From assembly GCA_013400975.1 (NCBI GenBank), contig WBMZ01000188.1, forward strand, positions 85,001 to 149,000: a DNA stretch of 64,000 nucleotides. Direction: 5' to 3'. This document shows, one piece after another, positions 1 through 13,302 of this stretch. Source of the DNA: Atrichornis clamosus (taxonomy: Eukaryota; Chordata; Aves; Passeriformes; Menuridae). Position 1 is the first letter of the stretch. Every line of letters starts with the position of its first letter. The notes under the pieces are model-generated. The model was not told the DNA's origin. It saw only the letters and a list, made by a program, of their open reading frames with translations, and did no database searches. The position numbers and the translations under genes are program-made.

Positions 1-3000
1 GGGTTTTTGAGGGGGGATGTTATTGTGTCAGGGTTTTTTACAAAATCATAGCTACTAGACTGACTTGTATATTTTAATATAAGGACACAATGGGCCTTAG
101 TATAATGATAAAGGGCACTTGCACTTCTGTGAGACCATTACCATCCAGTGAGGAAATGAGCCCTTCCCAAAAGCAATGTGGTAGGTGGTGGTCACTCCAA
201 TTTTATGTCTTAAAATTGGACAATCCTAAATAAATTATCTTGTGACAAAACAGCAAAGATAAAACAAAGAACTGATTATCTCTGACATGGTAATTTTTAC
301 ATAAATTAAATTAATTCCAAACACTTTATCTTAATTCTTATAAATTAAAAATAGAAAAGGGGGTGGGGTTAAAAAAATGTGAAGGACCAACTGTAACCTC
401 CTTGGTTTTTCTGAGGAAGGAACATGATAATTCATCATACTTTCACCCACACAAAAGCATCCAAGCAAGTCATAAGTCAAAATCAGAATGTTATCTAAAA
501 CAAAGACATTTAGGAACTGCTTATTAAATTACTCAGTTACTTTCATATTTCTTAATGATGAACCATGTGCTGCTTCATAGATTACCATGAACTTCCAAGA
601 CCGAGGACTGTCTAAAAATTTTTGTTACTCAATTCAGATTAGAGTATAACTGTTAAATTGAAACTTTACCACATTCCTGAACCCACACAACAAAACAGAC
701 TTCAAGTATTCTTCTGTGTATCTAAAATAAAAGGATACTGCCAGATCCACTCTACTACTCTACTGCAAGTGATTGATGAGAATCACAGAAGAGAAGTAAC
801 ACACAAATAATTAACATTACAGACAATCCAAATTATAATTATGATAGTCTACAGAGAAAAAAAATAGCTGAGTATTTTCTAATGAGGTATGTATTTTAAT
901 TTAAATATAGCATATTTTACACTTCTGATTAGTAGGCACTTTCTCTGTGAGGACTATTCATTCTTTTCTCAATGAATTCCAGAGAGAAGACTCCAAATGA
1001 TGCAGCAAATGCAGCTTGGCATCCATTACAATTAAACAGGCAGCGAATGTGAACCTCACAACTTGTTTTCATATCACAATGACAGCGTGGGGTAATGAAC
1101 TTTCTGTTAAGAACTGTTAAGACTTGGAAAGGGAAGGAAATATATACTCCCAAATACTAATTACTCAGATACTTAATACTCAACCTCCTCAAAAATCTGG
1201 AGATCAGCCAAGAAGTGTCATAAATGGTTTCACTTTGTACCAGAATACCATTTATCAGCATTCTTAATTTCTATCTGGGCAGACACTGTGCTTACTACTT
1301 AGCAATGAAATAGCTAAATATAACAGCAATGCTAATTAGATCATCCATAAGTGTGGGGTTTTTTAATAGCCCAGAATTCTCTATTAAATTCAGCTAGGGG
1401 ATATCAGCCACATCTGCTACAGCCACTATAGAAGGAAGGTGGTCATGCTGCCAAGGGATAGAGGTGGTTGTGTTCACAAGGGATGATGCAGAACCTCAAC
1501 ACGTCACTGGCAACACGTTTGTCCCACCTGAAACGTGACTGTTCAGCACTACAGCTGAGTAACTCCTCAGTGTGGACCTACTTCTGCCTAAATGAGTATC
1601 CAGTGGCTTGTCTGTACAAAGAAGTTGAGTTACTCGCCATGAAATGAGGCTACAAGGTCTTGACCAAGCGCAGTGTTTTGGGAACAGAGCGTTACCAGCA
1701 GCAGGCAGAGGGTCGGATGCTGAGTTCCCCTGGAGGAGATCTGTGCCAGGGCACGGTTACAGCACTGAGCACTTCACCTTCTGGCTTTGTCTCTCTCCCC
1801 TTTCCCCGCCCAAACCTCACCCTAGAACTTTTACATCTTTTTCATGCAGAAATATCACCCATTTTGACAAGCTCACTGTCGTCACTTATGAAGAAGGATT
1901 TCTCACTGCTGCACTGAAACAACTTAAAACAATGAACCAATTAAGAAAAAATCTTTAGTTTAAATACCCAGAACAAAAGAAGCACAAAAGCAAACCCTCT
2001 CCTTCTTCCTGTATTGGGCATTGTTCTGCGCTACCAAAAAACCACAGAAACATCACAGACAACAACTCATTGAAATAAATCAAAAACCAGTGACCTCACA
2101 GGGGAAAAGAAGTTTAACCTCAAGCATACACATGTAAAACTAATACCCAAAAAGTCACCCTTATATATAAATAAAATCACAATGCTTCCATGTAAAAACT
2201 GTAACTAAAACACTAAAATGATCTCAGATTTTTTTTTCAATGCACATATATTTGAAAGTTGCTCATTTCACTTGATAATAGTGGTAATTAGCAGTGAAAA
2301 TCTGGAAGTTCAACCAATGTAGCAAAGAGAAATGGAATACATTTCAAAAATTGTAGTAAATTATTCTGGCATGGTCCTCATTTTACAAACTCTGTAATGT
2401 TTAGATGACTACAAAATCCAAAATAAAAACTGAGAAAAAATTGTGAATTTATTTAAAGCAAATTATAGCTTTTTTTAAAAAAATTTCTAGGATAATTTTC
2501 AAGACTTCGCTATATCACTTGATGATACATACGCAAAAATAGGTAAATTAACACTTTGATTAAAGTCTTCCTCCTGTAAACTCATTTTAAAAAATAATGA
2601 GTTAAAACTCATACATTTACTTTGAACTTTAATGAGAGAAGAGATATCATTTGTGGCATTAAAGTTACTCAGGCCCAATACAAGCTAAAAACACGTCCTT
2701 GCCAAACGGTGAAACAAGATTTGCACAGTCTGTGTACACCTTGTTTCCCACAATCCAACTGTCACAGCATGAAAACATTCTCCTGCATGTGGAGGTTTTG
2801 ATACCCATTTCCCTGGTGAAAGTGTGCAAAAAGATCTGAAAGAGTTATTGACAATTCATACAGTATCCCATATTCCATTAGACAGTACAAGCAGAGAACA
2901 TATCTTAACTCTGAAGGGAGACGAAGCAACAATGTTTTAAATTACTATTGACTCCACTAAATTTCCTGATAATGTCAGAAGACTGCAGTCTGGCAGGTTC

Positions 3001-4836
3001 ATAAGAGACTCAAGATGATACAGGAATCCAATTATGCGAAGTCTATTTAGTTGTCCTGTTTGCTAAGCCAAAGGTTAACGAGAACTGCACTGAAAAAACC
3101 TCCTGTGGTATTACAAAGTATTTCTTATGCTGCATAACATGCAAATGAAAAAGTATTTTAATCAAGTCTTTCTTTAACTCCTTAATTGCAAAGGGGTACC
3201 ATACAAGACAGCAAATTAAAAACTCACGGTGGAAAAAGTGATCTTAAAAATTTGTCACTGAACTCAAGAGATCATCACTAATTACCAAAGTAATTATTAC
3301 TGAATATTTCCAATTTGCAAACAAAAATAATGTTCCGATCACAGAAGCATAGACAGTCATTGCTAACATTAAATCTTTATAAATAGTAAGCTATGGCCTC
3401 TAATTTTAGACAGAAATTAATTATATTTTTGTTGGCAACACATTCAAATCTGTTTACACAGCTGACAAGCTCCAGCTCCACCAGACTCGAGCAGTGAGCT
3501 TTGAGGACTCCTCTGCTTCAGAGCAGATGACTCAACATTCACCAATTTCATTAAAGATGAAAAGGGGAAAAATTCACCTGCAACAATGTCACTTGTGAAA
3601 ACAGACTTAAAGTAGATCCATGGGTTTTACATATGTGAGGTGTTCTATTCAAAAGAAGAAGGGGGGGAAAAAATGTGAAAACCTAACAGCTGCGGGAAAA
3701 CAGATTAGAAGTGTTGAGTTTCCAATTCTTTTTTGGGCTAATGTAAACTAATAAAATGTTAAAATGGATCCACATTTCAAAGACTATAATTACCACATGA
3801 CACCATGCTGTTATTTCAGACCTGACATCTCTTGGCTCAGATATGCTCTTGAATACGTGGACAGAGATTTACCCCACCTTTCTCAAACTTAAATACTGTT
3901 TCTGCAAACACTACCATAGATATATTTTACAAGTACATTAGAAATTCAGACAGCTTTAGGTTTGGGGTTTAATTGGAATAAATCCTTTACCCAGAGCAAA
4001 AAAAAGGAGTATTCATATTCAAACAGCAATTCTCTTTTTATAAGAAGATAATAGAAACAGACAGGAAAGTAATGCATGGAAGATAATGGCAATATGTAAG
4101 AAAGCAAACTCCAAATCCATTTTCACTTTGTAAAACACTCAGGTTCAACCAAATACTTAATTTTTCTACATTTTTCTCAGATCACAAAATCTACATACAA
4201 CATAACTACATAATTATTTCAGCCTTTTAGGTATTTTTTTAATGGACTGGTTTCATTTTTTTTCTAAGTAAAGGCAGACCTCACTAGACTATCATGCAAG
4301 GAAGCAAATCTCATATTTAATGGAATTCTGCAGGTAAGTCCCACAATTTCATGAATTTATTAGGGAATTCACAGTATGTTCTGTCACTGACAGTCACTCC
4401 TCACTCCTGTTTTCTGCAGGAACACCTCCTGCTCTGAAGTCAGGCACAGACTTAAGTATGAACTGGGTGAACTAATGTATTGTGTAAAATATCTAGATGT
4501 TCACTCAGAGTACACATAAAAATCAGGAGGTTTTTCCTGACATTCAATCACTGCAATAGACTTCAACTTCCAAAATGCTGTGCAGCTTGGCTTCAGTCTA
4601 GAACACTTCTCCTTCTTAACTAAAACATGCACTGAATCTGATACGCATGAAGAATTTCCATGTGCTTCAGTAACCTAAATCTTTAGTACTGGTATCTTTC
4701 AAGACAAAGTTCTGAAGTGTGTGTTATGTTGTTACTGCATATGAGACAGTAAATGCTGCTGAATGATTCTGAGCAAAAATCCAAGTAAAATCAGCTGTTT
4801 GTGGGAAGGAATGAAATGAGAACCAGAGGTGCTCAC
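1..4836 (-). other. FAF1 intron downstream of UBL2 exon (incomplete)
   Basis: AT-rich intron sequence runs from the window edge to the donor at 4836. I searched the minus strand for the expected next FAF1 exon (starting MCLAESGLSYPC in human) and found no match, so that exon lies beyond position 1. There is a plus-strand open frame of about 100 codons at 1644-1958, but it resembles no protein I know. No repeat family was recognised. Confidence 0.85.
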
Positions 4837-4923
4837 CGAGTCGTCTGTGGCAGAAGAAGGCCAGCCTTCCCATAACTGGTGACGGACAGGGATGCTGGTC
4901 AGGTCATACACATTCCTCTTTAC
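4837..4923 (-). CDS. FAF1: FAF1 coding exon, second part of UBL2
   Basis: This 87 bp exon is exactly 29 codons in phase 0 at both ends: VKRNVYDLTSIPVRHQLWEG followed by WPSSATDDS. It matches human FAF1 residues ~220-248 with a single visible substitution (Thr to Ser). The sequence forms the helix and following loop/strand of UBL2. The acceptor is a long T run ending in CCAG, and the donor is GTGAGC directly after the TCG serine codon. An open frame runs on past the donor for 14 residues (starting VSTSGSHF) to a stop. That extension does not resemble FAF1 and is intronic. Because the exon is a multiple of three, skipping it would keep the frame. Confidence 0.97.
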
Positions 4924-5889
4924 CTGGAAAAAAAATTCAAACATCAGAACTTGCTCTAAAAGAGGCAGCCAAACTGCGTTGTTTTCACCACAGCCCCAAG
5001 TTTTTTATTTTTTCTAATTATTGCAAAACCGGTTCCTCCAACACTCTTAGATTCAGATCTGGTCAGCAGGTTTACCCACAATACAGCCAAAACCAATTGA
5101 ACAAACTGCGTTAAAGAAAAAAAGATTTAAATCTATAAATTACCATTCATAATGATTCACTATTACTTCAGCATTATAGATGTGTCAAAAAATTCTTAAT
5201 ACAAAATTTCAAAGTAAAAAGTACTACAAGGTAATGAAAAGAAGTTAAGGGAAGCAGAAGATAATAACAAAAATTCTTTTACATGTTTTGCTAGTTAATG
5301 TATTTTGTTTCACCTGGAAATATCAGGTGAAAATCTAATCCAATAAGAAATACAACTAGTTTTGTCTACGTTTCTTATATGGGAACCAAAAATAAAAGTA
5401 AGTATATTAAACATGAAAATATTAATTAATAATCACATTTTCAATTTAGACAACACATTTCAAACACTTATTAACAAAATGCAAAGCAACTAATTTTTAC
5501 ATCAACTCTTTTCTCATGTTATTAATATATAAGTTGCTACTGTTAATTATCTCATGTGATGGTCAATAGCAGGAAGGGAGGGGGAAAAGAAGAAAGAGTT
5601 GAAAATTTTGAATACAGGAAGAACACTGCAAAAGAGAAGAGTTACAAAATTCTTTCCACGAAAGCATTAACATGGATAGAAAAGCACAAATTTTATCAGA
5701 GGTTTTGTGATAAACAATTATTTAAATCTCAAAAAGATGTATTTTAGTACTTAGGCTAGAGAGCAGTATCTGTAATTCTGATAGTGTCTTACACCTGAAT
5801 GTAAAGACTGCACAGACAATGTAAATATTGCCCAGCTGGACCATAACTGTGAACAGTAGAGTGCTTACAGCAAGCCATAGTGGCTTTTC

Positions 5890-5965
5890 ATGGAAATCAC
5901 AGAATGGTTTGGGTTGGGAAGGACCTTAAGGATCATTTCGTTCCAACCCCCTGCCTGGTAAAATA
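5890..5965 (-). mobile_element. Short CR1 3' tail fragment
   Basis: The sequence atcacagaatggtttgggtt at 5894-5913 and the following ggaccttaaggatcatttcg, then ttccaaccccctgcctgg, match the reverse complement of the CR1 LINE 3' end closely. The element is severely 5'-truncated: similarity stops near 5960. It is less diverged than the copy at 46 kb, so it inserted later. The terminal short repeats of CR1 are reduced to one partial copy. Confidence 0.88.
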
Positions 5966-8900
5966 TCTGAGCAAGTCAGAAGTTCTGCATCCTGGTCCCA
6001 GCTCCATGTGGGCTGCCCAGTCCAACACTAACAGACACAAGAACACATTAAACCAGAAGATATTAAGGCAGATGGATACTATTTGACTTGGAGTAAGTGA
6101 CAAGACTACTCCAAAAACTGTTCTTTGATGCCTTCTTTAAATTTTCATTTGTTCACTTGTCAACATGAAACAAACAGCAATTAATCGTGTTCTAACTTCT
6201 GCTATGAGAATTACTAAAAATTCCATGAACTGAAAAAAAATTCTTATAGCTGTCAGCCGAGGAAGTTCTTTGAGCTAACACCTTGCTTGCAGTCTAGTGC
6301 ACCTTTTCTGAACGGAAAAATAGTTTACAAAAATCAGAAAGGAAGATGAAATTTGTCAAAATGGTAAATGCTAACGTAATCCATATAGATAAAGGTTTCA
6401 TATTGCAGAAGTGAATGAAAGATTATTCTAAACTCCATTCTTAGGAAGATGGTACAAATAAAGCAGACATTTTATATCATCAGATCCTACCTGTTAATCA
6501 GTACTTGCCATAGCTTCAGCACTGAAGCACAGTTGAGTTTTGACTCCATGGTAAAGTAACATAAACACATGGAATATGTTCCCTCTAAAATTTGTCATTT
6601 ATTTTTAGTACAGGATGTATATGAAACATCTGGCAGTAGATATTAATCTAAAAATGTGTTTGCATAATGAAATTGTACCAAAACTCTTTCTCTGGATCGT
6701 CTTTAAAGACAAACGCTGCATGGAGTCTCTCCTTCAAGTTGTGCACAACAAAAAATGGATGAAGAATATATGTGCAAACACTAAGCAGTGAAATAATTGC
6801 TCCAAGCATTATAAAGATCCTAAGGAGGGTGAGGAACGAGTCAGGGATTTCCACACAAACTCTTCCTCACAAATGTTGATTTGAGCAACATTCTTCAAGA
6901 GACTCTTCACAGCACAGCCAGGAGTTTACCAACAAATGCCCATGACTGAGAAAATTCAGGACATTCCAACACGAGGTACAGTGCTCTTAATGTTTTTTCA
7001 GATCTTCTCCTCAATTACTTTTGCTCATTCTCATTACTTTTAGCAGTAGCAATTATTTCATATTAATAAAGTGGCCTTAGTAAAAACTGTTCCACGTTTC
7101 TGGAGAGATTTAATACATAGGCCTTCCAGATAAAAATTTCAATACCATCAGTTTAAAGCTTTATGACTATAAATATTCTGAATGAGTGGAAAAGAAGAGT
7201 TTCAACTTATCCTCCTAGTGTAAGATACAATACTTCCAGCTCTTGATTCTATATCTCACTAAAGAATGAAAGTTAGACCATGTGGGTTCCTTACCCAGAC
7301 ATTTCAGTATCATAACATATTAAGCTTGGATTTTCAGCTCAGCTTTACATTGATTGTATGTTTTAGAATCATTAAGATATCTCTCAATGTTTTTCTAAAA
7401 CTGGTAAATTATGTGTACACATGATAACCTTTATGTTAATATTGGTTTTGTTCAGGAGTTTTTGCAGGGAGACTGACCTGGCAACTATGCTTCAATTAAA
7501 AAAAAAATTACAACTGTATTTTAACTAAAAAAATGAAAACAAGAATACTGGGCTATTAGCAGTTCAAGTGGACTTTATTTTAGTGCTTCCTCATAGCATC
7601 CTTGATAGCTTTGTAAAGAAATGTTCCTCTGTACTGACCCCACAACAGCCCAAAATGTAACAATCCTGAGCTGTGAGCACAAGAATATGGTTCTTGCTAT
7701 TTTTAAATTTTTCTTGCATTAAAAACCAGGAACAACTGTCCCTGTGAGATATTTATTTTCCAGTTACACATCAGAAAGTCCTATTAATATTATTTTCACA
7801 ATATAAAACTCTAAAGTGAGCTATTTTCAAATAAGAAGTGAAACTTATTTACAGAAACACGAGATCAATAGGACTACATAATATTGTTTTCAGAAAGCCT
7901 TCAGAAGTAAAAATAAATAACTCGGAAGTCACATTCCTCAAATTCCCTTTTAATTCCAAAGCACAACAGAAAGGCATTATGAAAAAAACAGTATTTCCCT
8001 TCTTTCATTAACTCATCTGTAACTGCACTGAATTCAATAACATTCCTCTGCTATTCTAAGCTTGAAAGGCATGCTCGGGGTAAAGTGTTATGTTGGTATA
8101 AAGCACAATGCCAGACTGATGTGCTGGACAAAAGTGATCAAAGTTGAAGTAATTTTAGCCAACGCACAAGTATTCTGCTGCATTATTCTACCAGAATGAC
8201 ATCTGTTGAGCAACTCGTCGCAGAATAAACCAGTTGTTATAGACAGGCCCGGCTGGGTAGGGGACCATGTAAGACTGATTAGAGTAATGTTTGATTAAAC
8301 AAACTGCTTGAGTTAAGATCATAACTGGATTTGGAATTCATGCCAAAGTAGTCCTCTTTCAAACAACAAGCCACAATGAATTATTTAAGATAAAACAAGC
8401 TTGCTTTTAAATAACGATTTAATTTTTGGTTTGTTTGATAATTAGAACACTATTATGAAAGCAGAGCATAAAATGTTTTAGAGAATTAGAATATTTACCA
8501 ATTGAGTACAGAAAATCCCTTTTCTTCATTAACTGACTTAAATTCAGTTTAAAGTTAAAAACTCCATAAGGAGGAAGAAGTTCTAAAGATTTGTATAAAG
8601 CAGAGCCATACACTGCTCCTTCACTGGGCCAATAAGAATCTGCAGCCACACTTCATGCAACTGAAAAAAGCATAGTAACTGGACAAAGTCTGTGTTAAGG
8701 ATTTTACTTATAAATTCACTTGGCATTGATAGGAGGACTGAAATCTTTATTGTGTAAAGAGAACTCTAAATTGCAGTGCCATCCACTGAGCTACATTTAT
8801 TGGCAAACTTTTTGGTCCCCCACTTTTGATCAGTTTGAAATACGAATGGGTGGCATTGTCTTTGTGCAGCCCAGAATTTCTTTTCATAATGTTCAGATGC

Positions 8901-11721
8901 CATGGTGACTGGCACATTACTATGGCAGCCACCCTTCAGATTATCATCTCCAGAATATACGAGATCATTTAAAAACAAATTAAAGGCACATCTATTAGGT
9001 TTCACAACTCATCTGTAAACAGTATCAATACAACCATTTAAAACGAAAAAACAATACCCCATATATTTCAGATGCAGTTTTACTTGGAAAGTTATGTATA
9101 ATTCCCGCAGAATCTCCTGCCTTGTAGCTACACACTGATGCTGGAAAACCACATGAAGTTTTACTTTCAGCTCATTTTCACTGGTTAGAAGGGAGTTAAA
9201 ATATTAAACAACTTCTAGTATTTTAAGAAAACCCATACGTCAAAGTAGCCAACACACTGAGAAAACTTCCCAGATATAGGCAGAGTGTTACTTCCCTATC
9301 TTTCACTGGTTCCTTTAAGGTGAGTGTGTTGCTTTAAAAGGAAGGTTAAAAACAAAAGATACACTTTGTTTGTAGATATGAATTTAATCCAACATTCAAA
9401 GTCCTTCCACATTCGTATTAGTAAGGGTAAAATGAAGCAAAATGCATCACAGGGCAAAAAGTCTGTACCAGGTAACATGATGACAACAACCTTCTGGGGA
9501 TTTCACTTGGCAGGAATAAGCAGCTATTTTCTTATCCCTGAACTAGAAAAATCTATAACCTAGTGTCAAAAAAAAAAAAGCTAACACTTCATAAATTATT
9601 TAAAAAATTAAATTTATGCTGAATCATCAAAGAACTGTCATGCCTGAATCTTTGAATCACAACAAATCACAACAAAGTTTAACAGTAGTTTCCCTCAGGC
9701 TGTTTTCCGCTTATGCAGGTACAAAGTTAATTGAAATAATGTACATAATGAACTTTTGTTAGTCTTATTATTAAATATAATTTATGCAAAGCTGTAAATT
9801 GGCTGAGATGCTAAAGACTGTTCCAGGCACATAGGCAGCATGAAAGACAGTGCAAAAATGAGTGCATGAAAGGCAGACAAAAGGAGCAATAAAGTCAGAG
9901 AACTGTGAGGAATGTGGAATGTGAGTTGGGGGACGCAGGGAAATGAGATCAGATGCAGACAGACCAAGGTTGCGTGGGGCATTGATGGTACAGTGAAAAT
10001 CTTGACTTTGACATTGTCACTGAGAAGAAGCCCAAGCCAAGTAACCAAAATTTTTAGGGGACAGCAACGATAGGGATGGGGCAGTGCCAGAAAGAACTGC
10101 AAAGAAAGCAGAAGCAGTTTGGTGAAGAAAGATGGAAAGAAAGGAGGCGAACCCAGCTAAAGCCATTGGCTTCAAGATTACAGAGGAAAGCCCTTAACAT
10201 CTCTGCCTGGCAAAGTTCCAACAGATAGCAAAGAGCACTGAGAATCTGGCACTAAAGAAGCAGGGGCAGAATCAACCAAGTTTCCAAGCACAGAGAAGCA
10301 TCAAAGACGCTAAAATGGTGAATTTGAAAGGACAGTGATGCTATCAATAGCTACGAACAAAAAGATTGGTTAGATAAAAGGGTGATTTCAGTTAACTATG
10401 GACTACTAAGAATTATTAAAAATACGTAAAACTAGAGAGAAAGAATATCTGAATCAGCACCTCTTCCACAACGTATTGCAACAGATTTGGTCCATAGTAA
10501 TAGAAAAACACAGGACACAAACTGAAGAAATTAAGAAGGAAAATGACAGATCAGAAGAAGTAATCCATATTTAAAATGTTCTCATAGCAGGCAGAAGTAT
10601 TTTGCACTTTATCAGGAAAAGGATATCAAGAGGTCAAGGAGAAACTGAATTTCTTAACTTTAGAAGTGAGATGTGCAGTAATTTTTAGTCAGCTACCCAC
10701 AGATAGAAAATGTTAATGTATAGGAATGTAGTGCACTATGTGAACCACCACTAACTTTAACACCCAAACCAAAACTCTCAGGTTACTTTACTCAAGACCC
10801 ATTTAAAGGAAAGGCTGCAACTCTGCTCCAATGAATTCTGTGTTCTTGTATTTCCAATACATAATACAATAAACTATATTAAAACATAAAAACCAAAGGT
10901 TATTTCAATAATCGAATTTTAATTTTAGTGTAGGTTTTACTTTAGAAATAATAATGCAATTTTAAAGACATCAAATGATAACCTGCCTCTCCTTCTAGCA
11001 GCTGACTGAAGTTTAAATTACGGAATGCTTCCAATTAGTGAATTAAGATGTCAGAATTGGGCTATTTTAAATAACAGCATCTGCTTTTCATGAATTTTAT
11101 ACCACTGAAACTCTCTACGGAAGACTCACTGTGCTATTTACATTTACACATAGTCAATTCATTCTGCTGTAATCTAAAGGAAAAAAATACACTTCAAATG
11201 TAAATATTTAAAATCTATACTTAATGCAAAAGAAAACCTCACCTGCCCAAGCCCATCAACCAAAAGTCAGTTGTGATTCAGCACTTTCATAAAATGCACA
11301 GGAACTCAACTATGTGTTTTACTACAATACACTTTCTAACTCATTTTTTATTTTATTTCTCTTCCTTTAAATTACTATTTTTGCTTTTAATATCTTTGAA
11401 AATATTCAGGTCTGCATTTATTAAGTTTTTCCCTTTAGTAGGCTAAAGCTTTGAAACCTTTTTTCTTGTTTAATGCAGAATAAGAACTGATTTTATTTCA
11501 GTGTACAAAACAACACACTTGCTTATTCTATTATGACAATTAAAATTGAAACAAATAAAAGCACCTCCTGAAAGTAGTATTCTCTTCCCTCTCATTAGGA
11601 CAGTTTCATTTTCAAATTAAAAACAATATGCTATTTCAAGCCTTCCCGAAGGGCCCTAAGAGAACCTGAATGTCCATTGTATGCCAGTCACATACAAAGC
11701 AGAATTCATCAGTGAGTTACA

Positions 11722-11735
11722 ACACACACACACAA
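11722..11735. repeat. (AC)7 microsatellite
   Basis: A short run of seven AC units in the large intron. Confidence 0.9.
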
Positions 11736-13280
11736 AATCAATAGAAAATTTTATGCTACATTTTTGTGCACCATTTTCCTACAATTTAACACATTTTATG
11801 TACAGAAACACCACTAATGCGTCCACCTTTCACTTTAAAGTGCATTGAACAGTGTTTGAACCCAAATAAACCCAGTCTAAACTACTGTTAAAGATAGGTT
11901 ATATTGTACTGTAGCACTCAGTAAATACTGGGCCAATATCTTCATTAAAAAGCTTGGTGAAATCATTCAAATTAACTTAGGTCTGGAAAATAATGAGTAA
12001 TTTTTTAGGTGATATTTTGCTGATAGGAGTTCAAACCAAGAAGATTATGCCATATTAAACACTGAGAAAATCCTAGCAAATGTATGTTTTGATTATTCCA
12101 AATCTTTGATTTCAGTATCTAGAAGAGAGACTGAAGCACATAAATTTTGCCTCTCGTGGTTGGAAAGGCAGAGTAAGACCTTCATGTACCTAGGGATCAA
12201 ATGAATAATATAAACACTACCTTCAATTTGAGACATGAGGCAAGGATTTGACAGATTAAGTGGTTGGATAAATAAATGCAAAGTTAATGCATTATTTTGC
12301 TATTCTGTATTTTAAAACTGTGGAGGGAGGAAAACTTTTGGAAGAAGGAATCTATAAGTAGACAGGAACTGTAACAGAGAATTCAGCAAAGCAGTTTATT
12401 AAAAAACATCTCATTTACAAAAATAAGGTACTAAATATGAGGAACCAGCACCATTTCCAGAAGGCACATGAATTCTTTACTCCCCAACTAAGCACTTACA
12501 GCTCATTCCCCCAGATTTACATCCATCATAATGAGTCATCAAACAAAATCCAAGAACACCCCATTAATTCAATTTCATTTATATAAATTCTTGATGACTA
12601 CAGCAAGACCACATTACTTTCGTGAAATACTACTGGCAAACGTTAAATGTCCTAAATTCAGAAGATAAACTGGTTTTCCCTAAGATAGTTGGCTGTGTCC
12701 TGTCCTCTTGTTCTGCAGCTGAGACACACCTTCCACAACAACACCTACTCACTTTAGAGCCTCAAGGAGCAACTATACTTCTGAACTGTAACACTCAAAT
12801 AATTTAGAAATGTTTCTCAACTAGGACTTGTTATCAGAAGCTCATCAGTTTGGGAATCACCAGGTTATTTAAAAATTCATTAACTGTAGTGACATTTAAG
12901 ATTCGTTACATTCTGTAAATGCTTGGAAAAAAGTATTTGGCAGTTGCCTTTCAGCAATAGAAATACCATTGTGAATAAATTACCTTCATAGATTTTACAA
13001 TTACTCATACCTCATTATCCTCTATTTCCTTCATTGGATCTCATATTTTAAACCACTTTTAAACAAACCCTTCTTGGATGTAGTCTGACCTTTTTTAATG
13101 GATATGTGCCAAGTGTGTATTTCAACAATATAACCTTCAATAAAATGGTTCATCAGGCAATACCAGAATATTTTTGGTTAAAACCTGCACATTTTGAAAC
13201 AAAATAAAAGCAAGGCTACAATTAAACTTTACTGAATCTTCTGATGTATGAACTTCTGATTGTCTCATGCAATACTTATG

Positions 13281-13302
13281 CATATATATACATACATATA
13301 CA
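13281..13302. repeat. Imperfect (TA/CA) microsatellite
   Basis: catatatatacatacatata followed by ca is an alternating purine-pyrimidine tract of about 22 bp. Confidence 0.85.

Noticed and set aside
4795..4836. Read-through of the UBL2 exon into VSTSGSHF as an alternative C-terminus
   Set aside because: The frame crosses a good GTGAGC donor, and the extra residues do not resemble FAF1.
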